A DNA stretch of 14,255 nt from Prevotella sp. UBA3837 (GCA_002392835.1 DGHX01000169.1:1-14255); one strand, 5' to 3'. Numbered from the stretch's first letter, positions 6,919 to 13,489 are shown. Made by a program: numbers and translations. Notes: a model not told the origin generated them from the letters alone.

Positions 6919-7071
6919 TTATCTCGCATCTCCGTCGTAGTCCTCATCACTGCCGCCGTAATCGAAGTAACCGCCACGAAGGGATTGCACTTCATTGCTG
7001 CCGCTGAGAAGGTGCTGCTGTTGCTGTAATAGCACGACGTGCATGGTGGGTTTCTCGTATGTCTTCTTCAT
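6919..7071 (-). CDS. Small peptide 3 (50 aa), downstream of the 1258-aa protein
   Basis: A 50-aa ORF: MKKTYEKPTMHVVLLQQQQ, then HLLSGSNEVQSLRGGYF and the acidic tail DYGGSDEDYDGDAR. The N-terminal pattern (K-Y-x-K-P-T-M-x-V-V-x-L-Q, H-L-[LM]-x-G-S, V-Q-S-x-R-x-G-Y) is shared with small peptides 1 and 2, but the tail is longer and Tyr/Asp-rich. It has a strong AAGGAGG (7080-7086) 8 nt before its ATG and begins 18 nt after the stop of the large beta-helix gene, so the two are probably co-transcribed. Unlike the others it is not followed directly by a lipoprotein gene. Function unknown. Confidence 0.72.
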   Translation of the reverse strand: MKKTYEKPTMHVVLLQQQQHLLSGSNEVQSLRGGYFDYGGSDEDYDGDAR

Positions 7072-7079
7072 TGCTTTGT

Positions 7080-7086
7080 CCTCCTT
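7080..7086 (-). promoter_or_regulatory. Shine-Dalgarno AAGGAGG for small peptide 3
   Basis: AAGGAGG sits 8 nt before the small peptide ATG and 3 nt after the stop codon of the 1258-aa gene. It supports the short ORF as translated and suggests that it follows the large gene in one operon. Confidence 0.7.
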
Positions 7087-7089
7087 ACG

Positions 7090-10000
7090 TTATTTGATGA
7101 TAATCTTTTTTCCGTTCACGATATAGAGACCCTTGGCGGTGGGCTTGCCCGTGAGTCGGCGACCATCGAGGGTGTAGGTGCCGTCGGCTGCGGGAGCGGT
7201 GTCGGCGCGTAGGGTGCTGATGGCCGAGGGCTCGCCGTCGCCAAAGTTGAGCACGAAGGCGCGGGCCAGGTTCTGTTGCGGCGCGGAGGGCTCACCGGCG
7301 GTCAGCCCGTTCTTCAGCCGGAAGTAGGCACGGCAAGCGTTCACCGTGAAGCCCGTGCGCGTGGGGTAATAGAGCGTGTTCGAGCTGCCAAGGTAGAGGT
7401 TGTGCTTCTCGCTACCATTCTCGTAAATGACCGTGGGCGAGTAGGTGCCCACGAAGTCAACATAATCGGTAGAGGTCTTTCCGGCAGTCACACTCTCGGG
7501 AATGGTGACATACTGGAAGTAGGGGTCGGTGATGTCGCCAAGTACGGGCTTGCCGCTGTCGTCCAGTTCGTTTTCCCACTTCACGAGGAAGGGCGTACCG
7601 GCAGGAATCTCACCGCGGTCGGCGAAGTTCAGCGTCAGCGTTCCCGTTGAGCTTTCGAAGCCGGAAGATTCGAGCATCTTCACCGCACTGGCATTGTAGA
7701 GCAGTGACGGGTCGTAGCCGCGCGGAATGTCGAAGGGCAGGCAGAGCGTGTTCCACGAACCGTCGCGGTAGAGCGTGCGTCCGCTCAGAGTGACGCGCTC
7801 CATCGTCTTGCCCGCTGCCTGGCCGATGGCCGTGGCGTTGTCGGCGTTGTCGGTCATGGTCAGTTGGTTAAAGGCGTGGTGCAGGCTTGAGAATCTGTAT
7901 TCGTAGCCCGACTCTGGATCCGTCCAATAGACGTAGCCCATGCAGATATTGCCATATACGTTGCCTTTTTCGTCGGCTTCTTCTTCCTTGGTGATTTTTG
8001 TCTTTTCCGGCTCGTCTGCTTTATAGGGCACGGAAATGACGGTATTGGTCTGGGGATGCTTCAGACTGGCAATGAACTTGGAGCCGTCATCCTCCCACGT
8101 CCACGAGTCGATGTAGTCGTAGAGATAGCGGGCGTAGAACGTGGCATCGTCGGAGTAGCCCGACAGCGCAAGTTCCGTGCCGGGTGCCTGTAGTTCGTTG
8201 CCCCGGATGGCCTTATAGTTGCCCACGGTCTCGGGATTCATCTCCCAGCCCTCGAACACATAGCCCTCGGGCACCGTGGTGCATTCGGGCAGCGCAAACT
8301 CCTTGTTCACAGCCACCTCGTATTCTTTCAGCAGTTGGTAGTTGCCGTCGGCCTCCGCATTGGGCACGTAGATTGAAACCTTCCTGGTTTGGTTGCCCAG
8401 TCCGCAGAGTTCGCAGGCGTCGTCGGTGTGCTCTTCCTCGAATTCCATTCCGCAGGCGTCGCATTTCTTGTTGTGAATACTTTTGTCGATAATGGTGTAG
8501 GTGAAGGTTCCAGTGTGCTGGCACGGCTCAATCTTCACGTAGGTGTTGCCGCGCAACTGCGCGTTGCTGACGCGCTCGGTGGCATTGGCCACGGTCAGTT
8601 CGCCTGTCGGGGCGGCCTGATAATACTCCTCGCCATCTTTCGTCAGGGCGAAGTCCTCGTTGCTGTACGACACCATCATGCCGTCGCCCACCACTAACGG
8701 ACTGTCCCCTGCGATAACATCTTTTTCGTCGTCTCTAATGTAGCCACTACCGATAGGCATACATTTGCGACTTTCCGTTTTTGCGATTGCAGCAATCACC
8801 GTGCCGCCCGTGATGCTGATATTGCCACCCTCGCCATAATAGCCAGAACCAATGGCAGGCACTGTGCAATTCATTCGTGGAATAATAGTTGAAGAGGCAT
8901 AGACAAAACCGCCCGTCACTTCAAGCGTGCCGACGTTACGCCCCGTATATGAATCTCCACTTGCACCACCGATGCCAGCTGCTTTCACACCGCCTTTGGC
9001 ATAGATTGTGCCGCCATGGATGTGTACGTTACCGCCTGCTCCTCCGATGCCGCCTCCGATGCCGGCACCTTCTTCAGATTTGGCATAGACTGTGCCGCCG
9101 TGGATGTGTATGTTGCCGCCTGTTCCTGCATAGCCGCCGCCGATGCCTGCGGCCCTTGTGGAAGTGGCTGTCACTGTGCCGGCCCAAATGGTAACAATGT
9201 CATTAGTCTTGGCATGGCTGCCAATGCCAGCATTAGTTTTGCTGGTGGCAGTGATGTCCCCGCCATAGATCGAAATTGAAACAGAGGAGCCTTTGGCGTC
9301 TTTTCCGCTACCGATGCCACTACCACCACTGGAGATTGCATTGACTTTTCCACCATAAAATACCAATTCTCCGCCGGATACACCTTTGTACCCGCTACCG
9401 ATAGCAGCACCGTTAAGGTCAATGTTGTTATTATCTGCCGTGATGTCACCACCGTGGATGTAGAGGTTTCCCGAATTGATATTCTCGCCACCGCTTCCAA
9501 TGGCGGCAGCATATTGATAAATGGCTGCATAATATTTGCTATCCGTGCGGTTTTTCGCTACGAGTTTTCCTTGCTTGTCGCCGTCGCTCTGGCTATAGAT
9601 GGAGAGCGAGTGGCCATCCTCCAACTTGATGTGGACGCAGTTGAGCGAGGTGTTGTCGGGAAGGATAAGGTGGACGTCGCTGCCATAGACATTGAGTACC
9701 TTGTAGGTGGCGTTGCCGCTCACCACATAGTAACCGTCGCTGAGTGTAAACCAGTCGTCGGAGTGGCTACCCTCTATCACGGTATATTCAGGGCAGGGCG
9801 TTGGTGTGGTGACCACTTGCTTGTTCTCTGCGTCCCACGAGCGCACGTTGTAGAGGATGGTGGCAGCCAGTTCGCTGCCTCTTTCCACAATGGTATAGTT
9901 GGACTTGTCGCTGTGGAAGAAGGCATCTGCTGCCGCCGAGGGGTTCTGACTCGCATATCCGTTGGTGAAGACGCGGCCTGGCTGGGCAATACTCACGCCG

Positions 10001-10866
10001 ATGTTGCTGCCCGTCAGCGCGCCCGATACGCCGATGACGCTCTCTCCGTCGAGGAAGACGTTGTTTGCAATGGTGGGATTCTTGAAGTTATTCTGTACAT
10101 AGATGTTGCCCTCCATCTTGAGCCGCCCAGTGTTCCAGATGCCGCCGCCGTCCGTTTTGGTTTGATTTCCAATCACTTTGCCACCTTTCATCTCAATGGT
10201 TCCCTCGTTCCATAGTCCGCCGCCCTCGGCGTTATCGGCCCTGTTGTTGCTGATGGTTCCGCCGCTGAGGGTCAGCGTGTGGTGGTTGGCAATGCCGCCA
10301 CCGCCCCACGTGGTGGATACGTTGAAGTCAACGGTGCCGCCCGTCATGGTCATCGTGCCCGTATTGTCGATGCCGCCCGTAGAGGGAGCCTCGTTGTGGC
10401 TGACGGTTCCGCCGCTGAGGGTGAGTGTGCCCTTGCTCCAGATGCCGCCGCCCTGGCTGCTGGCCTTGTTATAGGTGATGGCGCCGCCCTGGATGTTCAG
10501 CGTGCCGGCATTATAGATGGCGCCGCCTTCCTTGGCCCATCCGCCAGTGATCTGGCCGCTGCCGCCGCCGTCGCTGATGGTCAGTGTGCCGCCCTCAGAT
10601 ACGTAGATGACGTTGCCGTCGTCGGCAGCCGCCTCCATCGTGCGCTTCAGCGTGTGGCCGTTCAGGTCGATACTGACGGTCTTGCCGTTGTCGATGACCA
10701 GACGGCTGCTCAGCGTGATGTCAGCCGTCATCTTGACCGACTTGTTGCTACCAGTGGCATCTATGACTGCTCTAAGTTCCGTTTCGGTTTTGACTTCCGT
10801 CTGTGCCAACGTCCCCTGCGCCGCGGCGTAGAGGAGGGCAATCAATAAGAAGAACTTTTGTCTCAT
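7090..10866 (-). CDS. Large secreted beta-helix-like protein (1258 aa)
   Basis: A predicted exported surface or extracellular protein. An N-terminal signal peptide (MRQKFFLLIALLYAAAQGTLAQ) is followed by a first repeat region (about 89-260) of roughly 20-aa units such as GGGIWNTGRLKMEGG-like and GGTISNNRA, as in polymorphic outer-membrane or autotransporter beta-helices. A second region (about 455-710) has units with GGNIHIHGGTVYAKSEEG and GAGIGGG, related to the repeats of lipoproteins A and B. Near 782-820 is one CxH...CDACG...HT...CELCG unit, possibly metal-binding. Near 865-915 is an InlB/Flg_new-like segment (EGYVFEGW, ATFYARY). A GSWNTLCLPFDIP block lies near 1034-1048. The last 30 residues (YTLDGRRLTGKPTAKGLYIV, NGKKIIIK) resemble Bacteroidota C-terminal secretion/anchoring signals of the Por/T9SS type. 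The role may be adhesion or glycan binding; this is inference. Confidence 0.87.
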   Translation of the reverse strand: MRQKFFLLIALLYAAAQGTLAQTEVKTETELRAVIDATGSNKSVKMTADITLSSRLVIDNGKTVSIDLNGHTLKRTMEAAADDGNVIYVSEGGTLTISDGGGSGQITGGWAKEGGAIYNAGTLNIQGGAITYNKASSQGGGIWSKGTLTLSGGTVSHNEAPSTGGIDNTGTMTMTGGTVDFNVSTTWGGGGIANHHTLTLSGGTISNNRADNAEGGGLWNEGTIEMKGGKVIGNQTKTDGGGIWNTGRLKMEGNIYVQNNFKNPTIANNVFLDGESVIGVSGALTGSNIGVSIAQPGRVFTNGYASQNPSAAADAFFHSDKSNYTIVERGSELAATILYNVRSWDAENKQVVTTPTPCPEYTVIEGSHSDDWFTLSDGYYVVSGNATYKVLNVYGSDVHLILPDNTSLNCVHIKLEDGHSLSIYSQSDGDKQGKLVAKNRTDSKYYAAIYQYAAAIGSGGENINSGNLYIHGGDITADNNNIDLNGAAIGSGYKGVSGGELVFYGGKVNAISSGGSGIGSGKDAKGSSVSISIYGGDITATSKTNAGIGSHAKTNDIVTIWAGTVTATSTRAAGIGGGYAGTGGNIHIHGGTVYAKSEEGAGIGGGIGGAGGNVHIHGGTIYAKGGVKAAGIGGASGDSYTGRNVGTLEVTGGFVYASSTIIPRMNCTVPAIGSGYYGEGGNISITGGTVIAAIAKTESRKCMPIGSGYIRDDEKDVIAGDSPLVVGDGMMVSYSNEDFALTKDGEEYYQAAPTGELTVANATERVSNAQLRGNTYVKIEPCQHTGTFTYTIIDKSIHNKKCDACGMEFEEEHTDDACELCGLGNQTRKVSIYVPNAEADGNYQLLKEYEVAVNKEFALPECTTVPEGYVFEGWEMNPETVGNYKAIRGNELQAPGTELALSGYSDDATFYARYLYDYIDSWTWEDDGSKFIASLKHPQTNTVISVPYKADEPEKTKITKEEEADEKGNVYGNICMGYVYWTDPESGYEYRFSSLHHAFNQLTMTDNADNATAIGQAAGKTMERVTLSGRTLYRDGSWNTLCLPFDIPRGYDPSLLYNASAVKMLESSGFESSTGTLTLNFADRGEIPAGTPFLVKWENELDDSGKPVLGDITDPYFQYVTIPESVTAGKTSTDYVDFVGTYSPTVIYENGSEKHNLYLGSSNTLYYPTRTGFTVNACRAYFRLKNGLTAGEPSAPQQNLARAFVLNFGDGEPSAISTLRADTAPAADGTYTLDGRRLTGKPTAKGLYIVNGKKIIIK

Positions 10867-10917
10867 TGTTTATTTGTTTTTTAATGTTATACCATTGTTT
10901 CTTGTTTCGTTGTTGTA

Positions 10918-10991
10918 GCCAGTGTGGGAGTCGAACCCACACTGGCCTGGGGAGTCATGCCCGGCCCGCAGGGACGCTTGCCGGGGCATGA
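10918..10991 (-). other. Structured leader: two hairpins, one tRNA T-arm-like
   Basis: Two strong stems lie about 50 nt before the ATG of the 1258-aa gene. The first (10918-10928 with 10936-10946) is a perfect 11-bp stem with a 7-nt loop that reads GGGTTCGACTCCC on the minus strand, identical in form to a tRNA T-arm. The second (10955-10965 with 10980-10991) is 11 bp with one bulge and a 14-nt loop. There is no T-run, so they are not terminators. The rest of a tRNA (matching acceptor, anticodon arm with U33) is absent. They may form a regulatory leader, or be a remnant of a tRNA-like element. Confidence 0.55.
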
Positions 10992-11020
10992 TGGCTTGGC
11001 TCGACGGCCCGAAGGGGAAA

Positions 11021-11060
11021 ATCAACCATGAATCATGAACCCTTAACCCTTAACCATAAT
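11021..11060. other. Short heptamer-like repeats before the leader
   Basis: CATGAATCATGAA and CCCTTAACCCTTAACC are short tandem repeats in the AT-rich gap. Similar simple motifs occur in Bacteroidota intergenic DNA. No function is assigned. Confidence 0.4.
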
Positions 11061-11099
11061 TTACTCGTCCCAGTCGTCCCAGTCGATGCCGCCGTAGTC
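11061..11099 (-). pseudogene. Tail of a fourth small-peptide ORF (remnant)
   Basis: The minus strand encodes DYGGIDWDDWDE and a stop, which matches the tail style of small peptide 3 (DYGGSDEDYDGD). No conserved N-terminal part (KPTMxVV, HLxxGS) precedes it. Instead the frame continues through the dispersed repeat at 11088-11135 and low-complexity DNA up to an ATG at 11324, giving an 87-aa frame unlike any family. I read this as a small-peptide gene that lost its 5' part, sitting in front of the 1258-aa gene as small peptides 1 and 2 sit before the lipoproteins. Confidence 0.45.
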
Positions 11100-11135
11100 C
11101 GACGGGGACAAAAAAAACAAGCCGACTTCTCTTGG
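11088..11135. repeat. 47-bp dispersed repeat, copy 2
   Basis: Matches 4677-4723 with five substitutions and one indel in the A-run (8 A's here, 6 there). On the minus strand both copies join a small-peptide-like acidic tail at the same point, TCGGAC. The run of eight T's on the minus strand could help termination. Confidence 0.65.
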
Positions 11136-11364
11136 TTTGTACCAAAAAAAGCCGTATACTAGACGCGGGCGACCCGCGCGTAAAATAAAAGGTGTTGTTA
11201 CCTCTCTTGTAGGCGAGCGCCTGAGAGAGAGAGAGGAGAGAGTAGCAAAAATATTGTAACGGCCAAATGTTTCGGCCATTATTTTCGCTGTGTTGGCATT
11301 ATTTAACATCTCTCTGCGTGGCATAATTGCTACTCGTTATTTTTGTGTGGGTGTCTGGGGTAGT
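11136..11364. other. Gene-free gap with GA-rich simple repeat and small hairpins
   Basis: No credible gene is seen. The stretch holds a TTGGT/ACCAA hairpin (about 11134-11147), a CGCGGG-CGA-CCCGCG hairpin (11164-11178), a GA-rich simple repeat (about 11222-11242) and GGCC-AAATGTTTC-GGCC (11261-11277). TATTTTTG on the minus strand at 11246-11253 fits the -7 consensus and could serve the genes to its left, but no spaced -33 box is present. Confidence 0.4.
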
Positions 11365-11880
11365 TTAGTCGGCAATCTCCATCATGTCAAAATACATCAG
11401 TCGGGTGTGCTCGTCCTCGTCCTTCTTTGTCAGGTGCAGGAAGCCATTCTTCTCGTAGAAGGGAACGGCGGAGAGATAGGCATCGACGGTGATGAAGCGG
11501 AAGGCAGAGCGTCCGTGCTCTGCATGGAGCATGGCCTTAATGGAGTCCATCAGGTCGGTGCCGATATTTTTGCCACGGTAATTGATTGACACGGCAAACC
11601 GGCCTATCTTGATGGTAGGATAACTACGGAATTGTTTGCTCTGTGGGAAGTTTGCACGAACCTTCTTCCATCGGCTTCCAATTATCTCGTCTTTACTCAC
11701 TTTGTCGTTCAGTAGGCAGAAATAAGCGGCAACACGTCCATCATCAACTAAGATGAACGTGTTGGCGACAAGCAACGCAAGCGACGGCTTGGCATCCTCA
11801 AAGAGGAATTTGTTCAACTGCTCGTCGCCGCAGTCAAACTCAGTGACTTCATAGTCGGGAGTCAATTCTATCAAGTCCAT
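11365..11880 (-). CDS. GNAT-family N-acetyltransferase (probable toxin of a TA pair)
   Basis: A 171-aa GNAT-fold protein. The start EVTEFDCGDEQLNKFL matches the FDCG-x(2)-LN-x-FL opening of GNAT toxins such as TacT/AtaT-like enzymes, which acetylate charged tRNA using acetyl-CoA. The acetyl-CoA loop is RGKNIG (102-107), a variant of R-x-x-G-x-G with Asn at the fourth place. Tyr142 in PFYEKNGF is the usual general-acid position. The gene starts 3 nt after the stop of the 56-aa gene at 11884, so the two are translationally linked. A small gene directly upstream of a GNAT is the standard toxin-antitoxin order. A housekeeping GNAT is the alternative. Family call is firm, toxin role inferred from context. 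Confidence 0.85.
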   Translation of the reverse strand: MDLIELTPDYEVTEFDCGDEQLNKFLFEDAKPSLALLVANTFILVDDGRVAAYFCLLNDKVSKDEIIGSRWKKVRANFPQSKQFRSYPTIKIGRFAVSINYRGKNIGTDLMDSIKAMLHAEHGRSAFRFITVDAYLSAVPFYEKNGFLHLTKKDEDEHTRLMYFDMMEIAD

Positions 11881-11883
11881 ACC

Positions 11884-12054
11884 TTACCAATGGAAATTGA
11901 TGTAAGACTTAGCACGAGCGTAGCCTTCCTTCACTTTTCTGAGGTTCTCGGCCCGTTGCTCCTTGCTCATGTGCTCCACCTCCAGCCTTCGCATCTCGAA
12001 GTTGAAGGCGTCCTCGCCCTTCAGCACGGGGGTTTCTCTGATTGGTCTTGCCAT
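11884..12054 (-). CDS. Small putative antitoxin (56 aa) paired with GNAT
   Basis: A 56-aa protein starting MARPIRETPVLKGEDAFNFE, charged and probably helical in its second half (EHMSKEQRAENLRKVKEGYA). MARPI[KR]ETP-x-L-x-G-xDA openings are common in small Bacteroidota proteins encoded just before toxin genes. The ATG at 12054 is chosen over an in-frame one at 12129, which would place the promoter inside the coding region and add an unlike N-terminus. It lies 3 nt upstream of the GNAT gene. It probably neutralises the GNAT and may repress the shared promoter; both points are inferred from arrangement. Confidence 0.72.
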   Translation of the reverse strand: MARPIRETPVLKGEDAFNFEMRRLEVEHMSKEQRAENLRKVKEGYARAKSYINFHW

Positions 12055-12074
12055 AATAAAGACGTATTTAAGTT

Positions 12075-12094
12075 GAATATTCGGTGCAAAGGTA
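12075..12094 (-). promoter_or_regulatory. Promoter -7 box and palindrome before the TA pair
   Basis: TACCTTTG on the minus strand (12087-12094) fits the Bacteroidota -7 box, about 33 nt before the antitoxin ATG. Four nt downstream is the perfect palindrome GAATATTC (12075-12082), well placed to be an operator for autoregulation. A -33 box at proper spacing is not clear. Confidence 0.5.
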
Positions 12095-12187
12095 CAACTT
12101 TTTTTCAAATACGATGTAACTGCCCCCACATTTTTTTTATATAATTAAGGCAAAGCGGACGTTTTTGTGTCATCCTGGAATCATAGG

Positions 12188-12205
12188 GGACAGGTTCATT
12201 GATTC
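12188..12205. repeat. Half REP-like element (GGGGACAGGTTCATTG)
   Basis: GGGGACAGGTTCATTGATT belongs to the same GGGGACAGG word family as the palindrome at 2537-2590. No complementary arm is present, so this is a decayed or single-arm copy. Confidence 0.45.
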
Positions 12206-12212
12206 ACTCAAT

Positions 12213-12265
12213 ATAAAACGAGTGGGGAGCCGCACTGGCATCTGTCGGTCTCGGCTTCCCGCTCG
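12213..12265 (-). terminator. Probable terminator after the 58-aa ORF
   Basis: CGAGTGGGGAGCCG (12219-12232) and CGGCTTCCCGCTCG (12252-12265) pair at 12 of 14 positions. On the minus strand the stem is followed by TTTTATATTG. It sits 21 nt past the stop of the 58-aa ORF. Confidence 0.55.
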
Positions 12266-12286
12266 CTTTGTTTATACACCTTTATA

Positions 12287-12463
12287 CTATAGTGCCTCTA
12301 TCTCATCACGCCCCAGCCCCGTTATCTTGCAAATCTCCTCTGTGTCGTAGCCGCGACGTTTCATCCGTTCAGCGGTCTGCACGAGGCTCTTGTGGGCTGC
12401 GGACTCGGAAATGACCGCCTCGCTGTGTTCCAGACGGTCGCGGTCTCTAACGGGTTCTCTCAT
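12287..12463 (-). pseudogene. 58-aa ORF: HepT-like start fused to a foreign C-terminus
   Basis: The first 13 residues, MREPVRDRDRLEH, match the usual opening of HepT-type (DUF86) toxin proteins, which normally run to about 110-130 aa with an RNase motif further on. After that the similarity ends. The C-terminus AERMKRRGYDTEEICKITGL followed by GRDEIEAL resembles the short helical end found in Rpn/PD-(D/E)XK transposase-like proteins of Bacteroidota. The conserved catalytic parts of both families are missing. It may be a fusion remnant, or a short protein in its own right. No MNT-type antitoxin is adjacent. An in-frame stop lies two codons before the ATG. Confidence 0.5.
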
Positions 12464-12559
12464 ATATCAGCTTTTTGTCTTGGTCAACACTTTCTCTTAC
12501 CCACCGTTACACGAATTGCTTCTATAGTTTCACATTTTGCAGAATGTGTAGGTGGTTTG

Positions 12560-13018
12560 TTACAAACCCAGGAAACTCTTTAGTCTCTTCAGGAACGAAG
12601 GTTTCTTCTCTTTGTCACCTAAATCCAAAACGAATCCGTCGGGATAAATCACATGATTCGCACTTATATCGAAGAATGCCAAATCATTCTTCCTTGCAAG
12701 GTCAGAAACTAAAGCATGAACCTCTTCCGCATCCGACCATGCGAAAGCAGCATAGATGGCCTCGTTTGCAATACAGTAATCAGCCTCTTGAAACCTGCCG
12801 TTCCCTAATTCATCGTCCGATGGCGCAAACGCACCATTGAGCGGTGGTACGACAGCTTTCATTTCAAGAAACCAACTCTGCAAGTTGGGTGTTGCGTGTC
12901 GGTAGTCATTATAGTCGATGTCCTCAGACCATTCGGTTAAGGCATCATACCACTCCAAGAAATCGTCTTTGGCCTTAAAGCGCTTGTGCTTGTCGAGCAC
13001 CATTAAATCGTAGCTCAT
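12560..13018 (-). CDS. Conserved protein of unknown function (152 aa)
   Basis: It starts MSYDLMVLDKHKRFKAKDDF and contains FLEWYDALTEWSEDIDYND, LQSWFLEMKAVVPPLNG and DYCIANEAIYAAFAWSDAEE. I recognise this as a widespread family of short hypothetical proteins that begin MSYDLMVF and carry a TEWSEDxDY block, but no activity is established that I know of. It is soluble, with no signal peptide or membrane segment. The C-terminus (KKPSFLKRLKSFLGL) is basic and amphipathic. It starts 18 nt after the stop of the TfoX-domain gene, so the two are likely one operon. The family may be immunity-like; that is a guess. Confidence 0.75.
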   Translation of the reverse strand: MSYDLMVLDKHKRFKAKDDFLEWYDALTEWSEDIDYNDYRHATPNLQSWFLEMKAVVPPLNGAFAPSDDELGNGRFQEADYCIANEAIYAAFAWSDAEEVHALVSDLARKNDLAFFDISANHVIYPDGFVLDLGDKEKKPSFLKRLKSFLGL

Positions 13019-13036
13019 AGTGATAATATTAATGTT

Positions 13037-13354
13037 TTACTTCTTGCGTTTTTTGGGTTCTGGCAAAGCCTTGCAAGTCTCGCGGACGAGTGCAGAAAGA
13101 TAGTCGCGGTCGTCCACGTCGGCGATGTAGAAGTAGTCCTTCGCTCCCTCATAGGGCGGGCGCAGTTCCTCCTTTCTTAATAAGGCACGGCCGGCTTCGG
13201 TAGGTTTCAGATAGAAACGGTCGTCGCATATCAGTCCGAAGATCTTGCCGTCGCAATAGATGCCATAGTCGCCAAACATCTTCTTGGCCACTATCTCTCC
13301 CGCGCCGCCACATTGGTCGGTTATATACTGAACGAAATCTGTGTTGCTTGCCAT
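13037..13354 (-). CDS. TfoX N-terminal domain protein
   Basis: A 105-aa protein made only of a TfoX/Sxy N-terminal domain. The signature is KKMFGDYGIYCDGKIFGLI, then CDDRFYLKPTEAGRALL, an EGAKDYFYIADVDDRDYLSA segment and a lysine-rich tail (PEPKKRKK). Stand-alone proteins of this kind are common in Bacteroidota and have no demonstrated role in competence; the C-terminal TfoX domain of proteobacterial regulators is absent. It has its own promoter box 40 nt upstream and is followed by the 152-aa protein. Confidence 0.87.
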   Translation of the reverse strand: MASNTDFVQYITDQCGGAGEIVAKKMFGDYGIYCDGKIFGLICDDRFYLKPTEAGRALLRKEELRPPYEGAKDYFYIADVDDRDYLSALVRETCKALPEPKKRKK

Positions 13355-13393
13355 GACGCAAATAGTTTTTTCCTTGAATTAGGTTTCCTGTGG

Positions 13394-13401
13394 CAAAGAT
13401 A
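13394..13401 (-). promoter_or_regulatory. -7 box TATCTTTG before the TfoX-domain gene
   Basis: TATCTTTG on the minus strand fits TAnnTTTG and lies 40 nt before the ATG at 13354. A TTTG lies about 16 nt upstream, inside the hairpin loop region, and could be the -33 element at slightly short spacing. Confidence 0.6.
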
Positions 13402-13402
13402 C

Positions 13403-13442
13403 AAATATTCCGCGAAACAAATGCAAGTTTCGCGGAATATTT
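13403..13442. terminator. Perfect 16-bp hairpin overlapping the TfoX promoter
   Basis: AAATATTCCGCGAAAC (13403-13418) and its exact complement (13427-13442) flank an 8-nt loop, with a short T-run on each side. It can stop transcripts coming from the dehydrogenase fragment on the minus strand. It also overlaps the upstream half of the TfoX-gene promoter, so an operator role is possible. Confidence 0.7.
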
Positions 13443-13489
13443 TTGTGTGTAGTTGCTGGTAGGATGCAAAGCAGCGGAAAAGCCACCGC

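Noticed and set aside
9454..10215. Long plus-strand frame (253 codons) opposite the 1258-aa gene
   Set aside because: It is antisense to clear beta-helix repeat coding sequence, shows no recognisable domain and arises from the repetitive GC-rich composition.
10918..10946. tRNA gene on the minus strand, based on the GGGTTCGACTCCC T-arm
   Set aside because: The stem continues directly into 11 perfect pairs, so the segment is a simple hairpin. No matching 5' acceptor, D-arm or anticodon loop with U33 is found at tRNA distances.
11061..11324. 87-aa protein on the minus strand
   Set aside because: Only the last 12 residues look like a real tail. The rest crosses a dispersed repeat, hairpins and a GA-rich simple repeat.
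12055..12129. Longer start for the antitoxin-like gene
   Set aside because: It would include the promoter -7 box and palindrome in the coding region and add residues unlike the MARPI opening.
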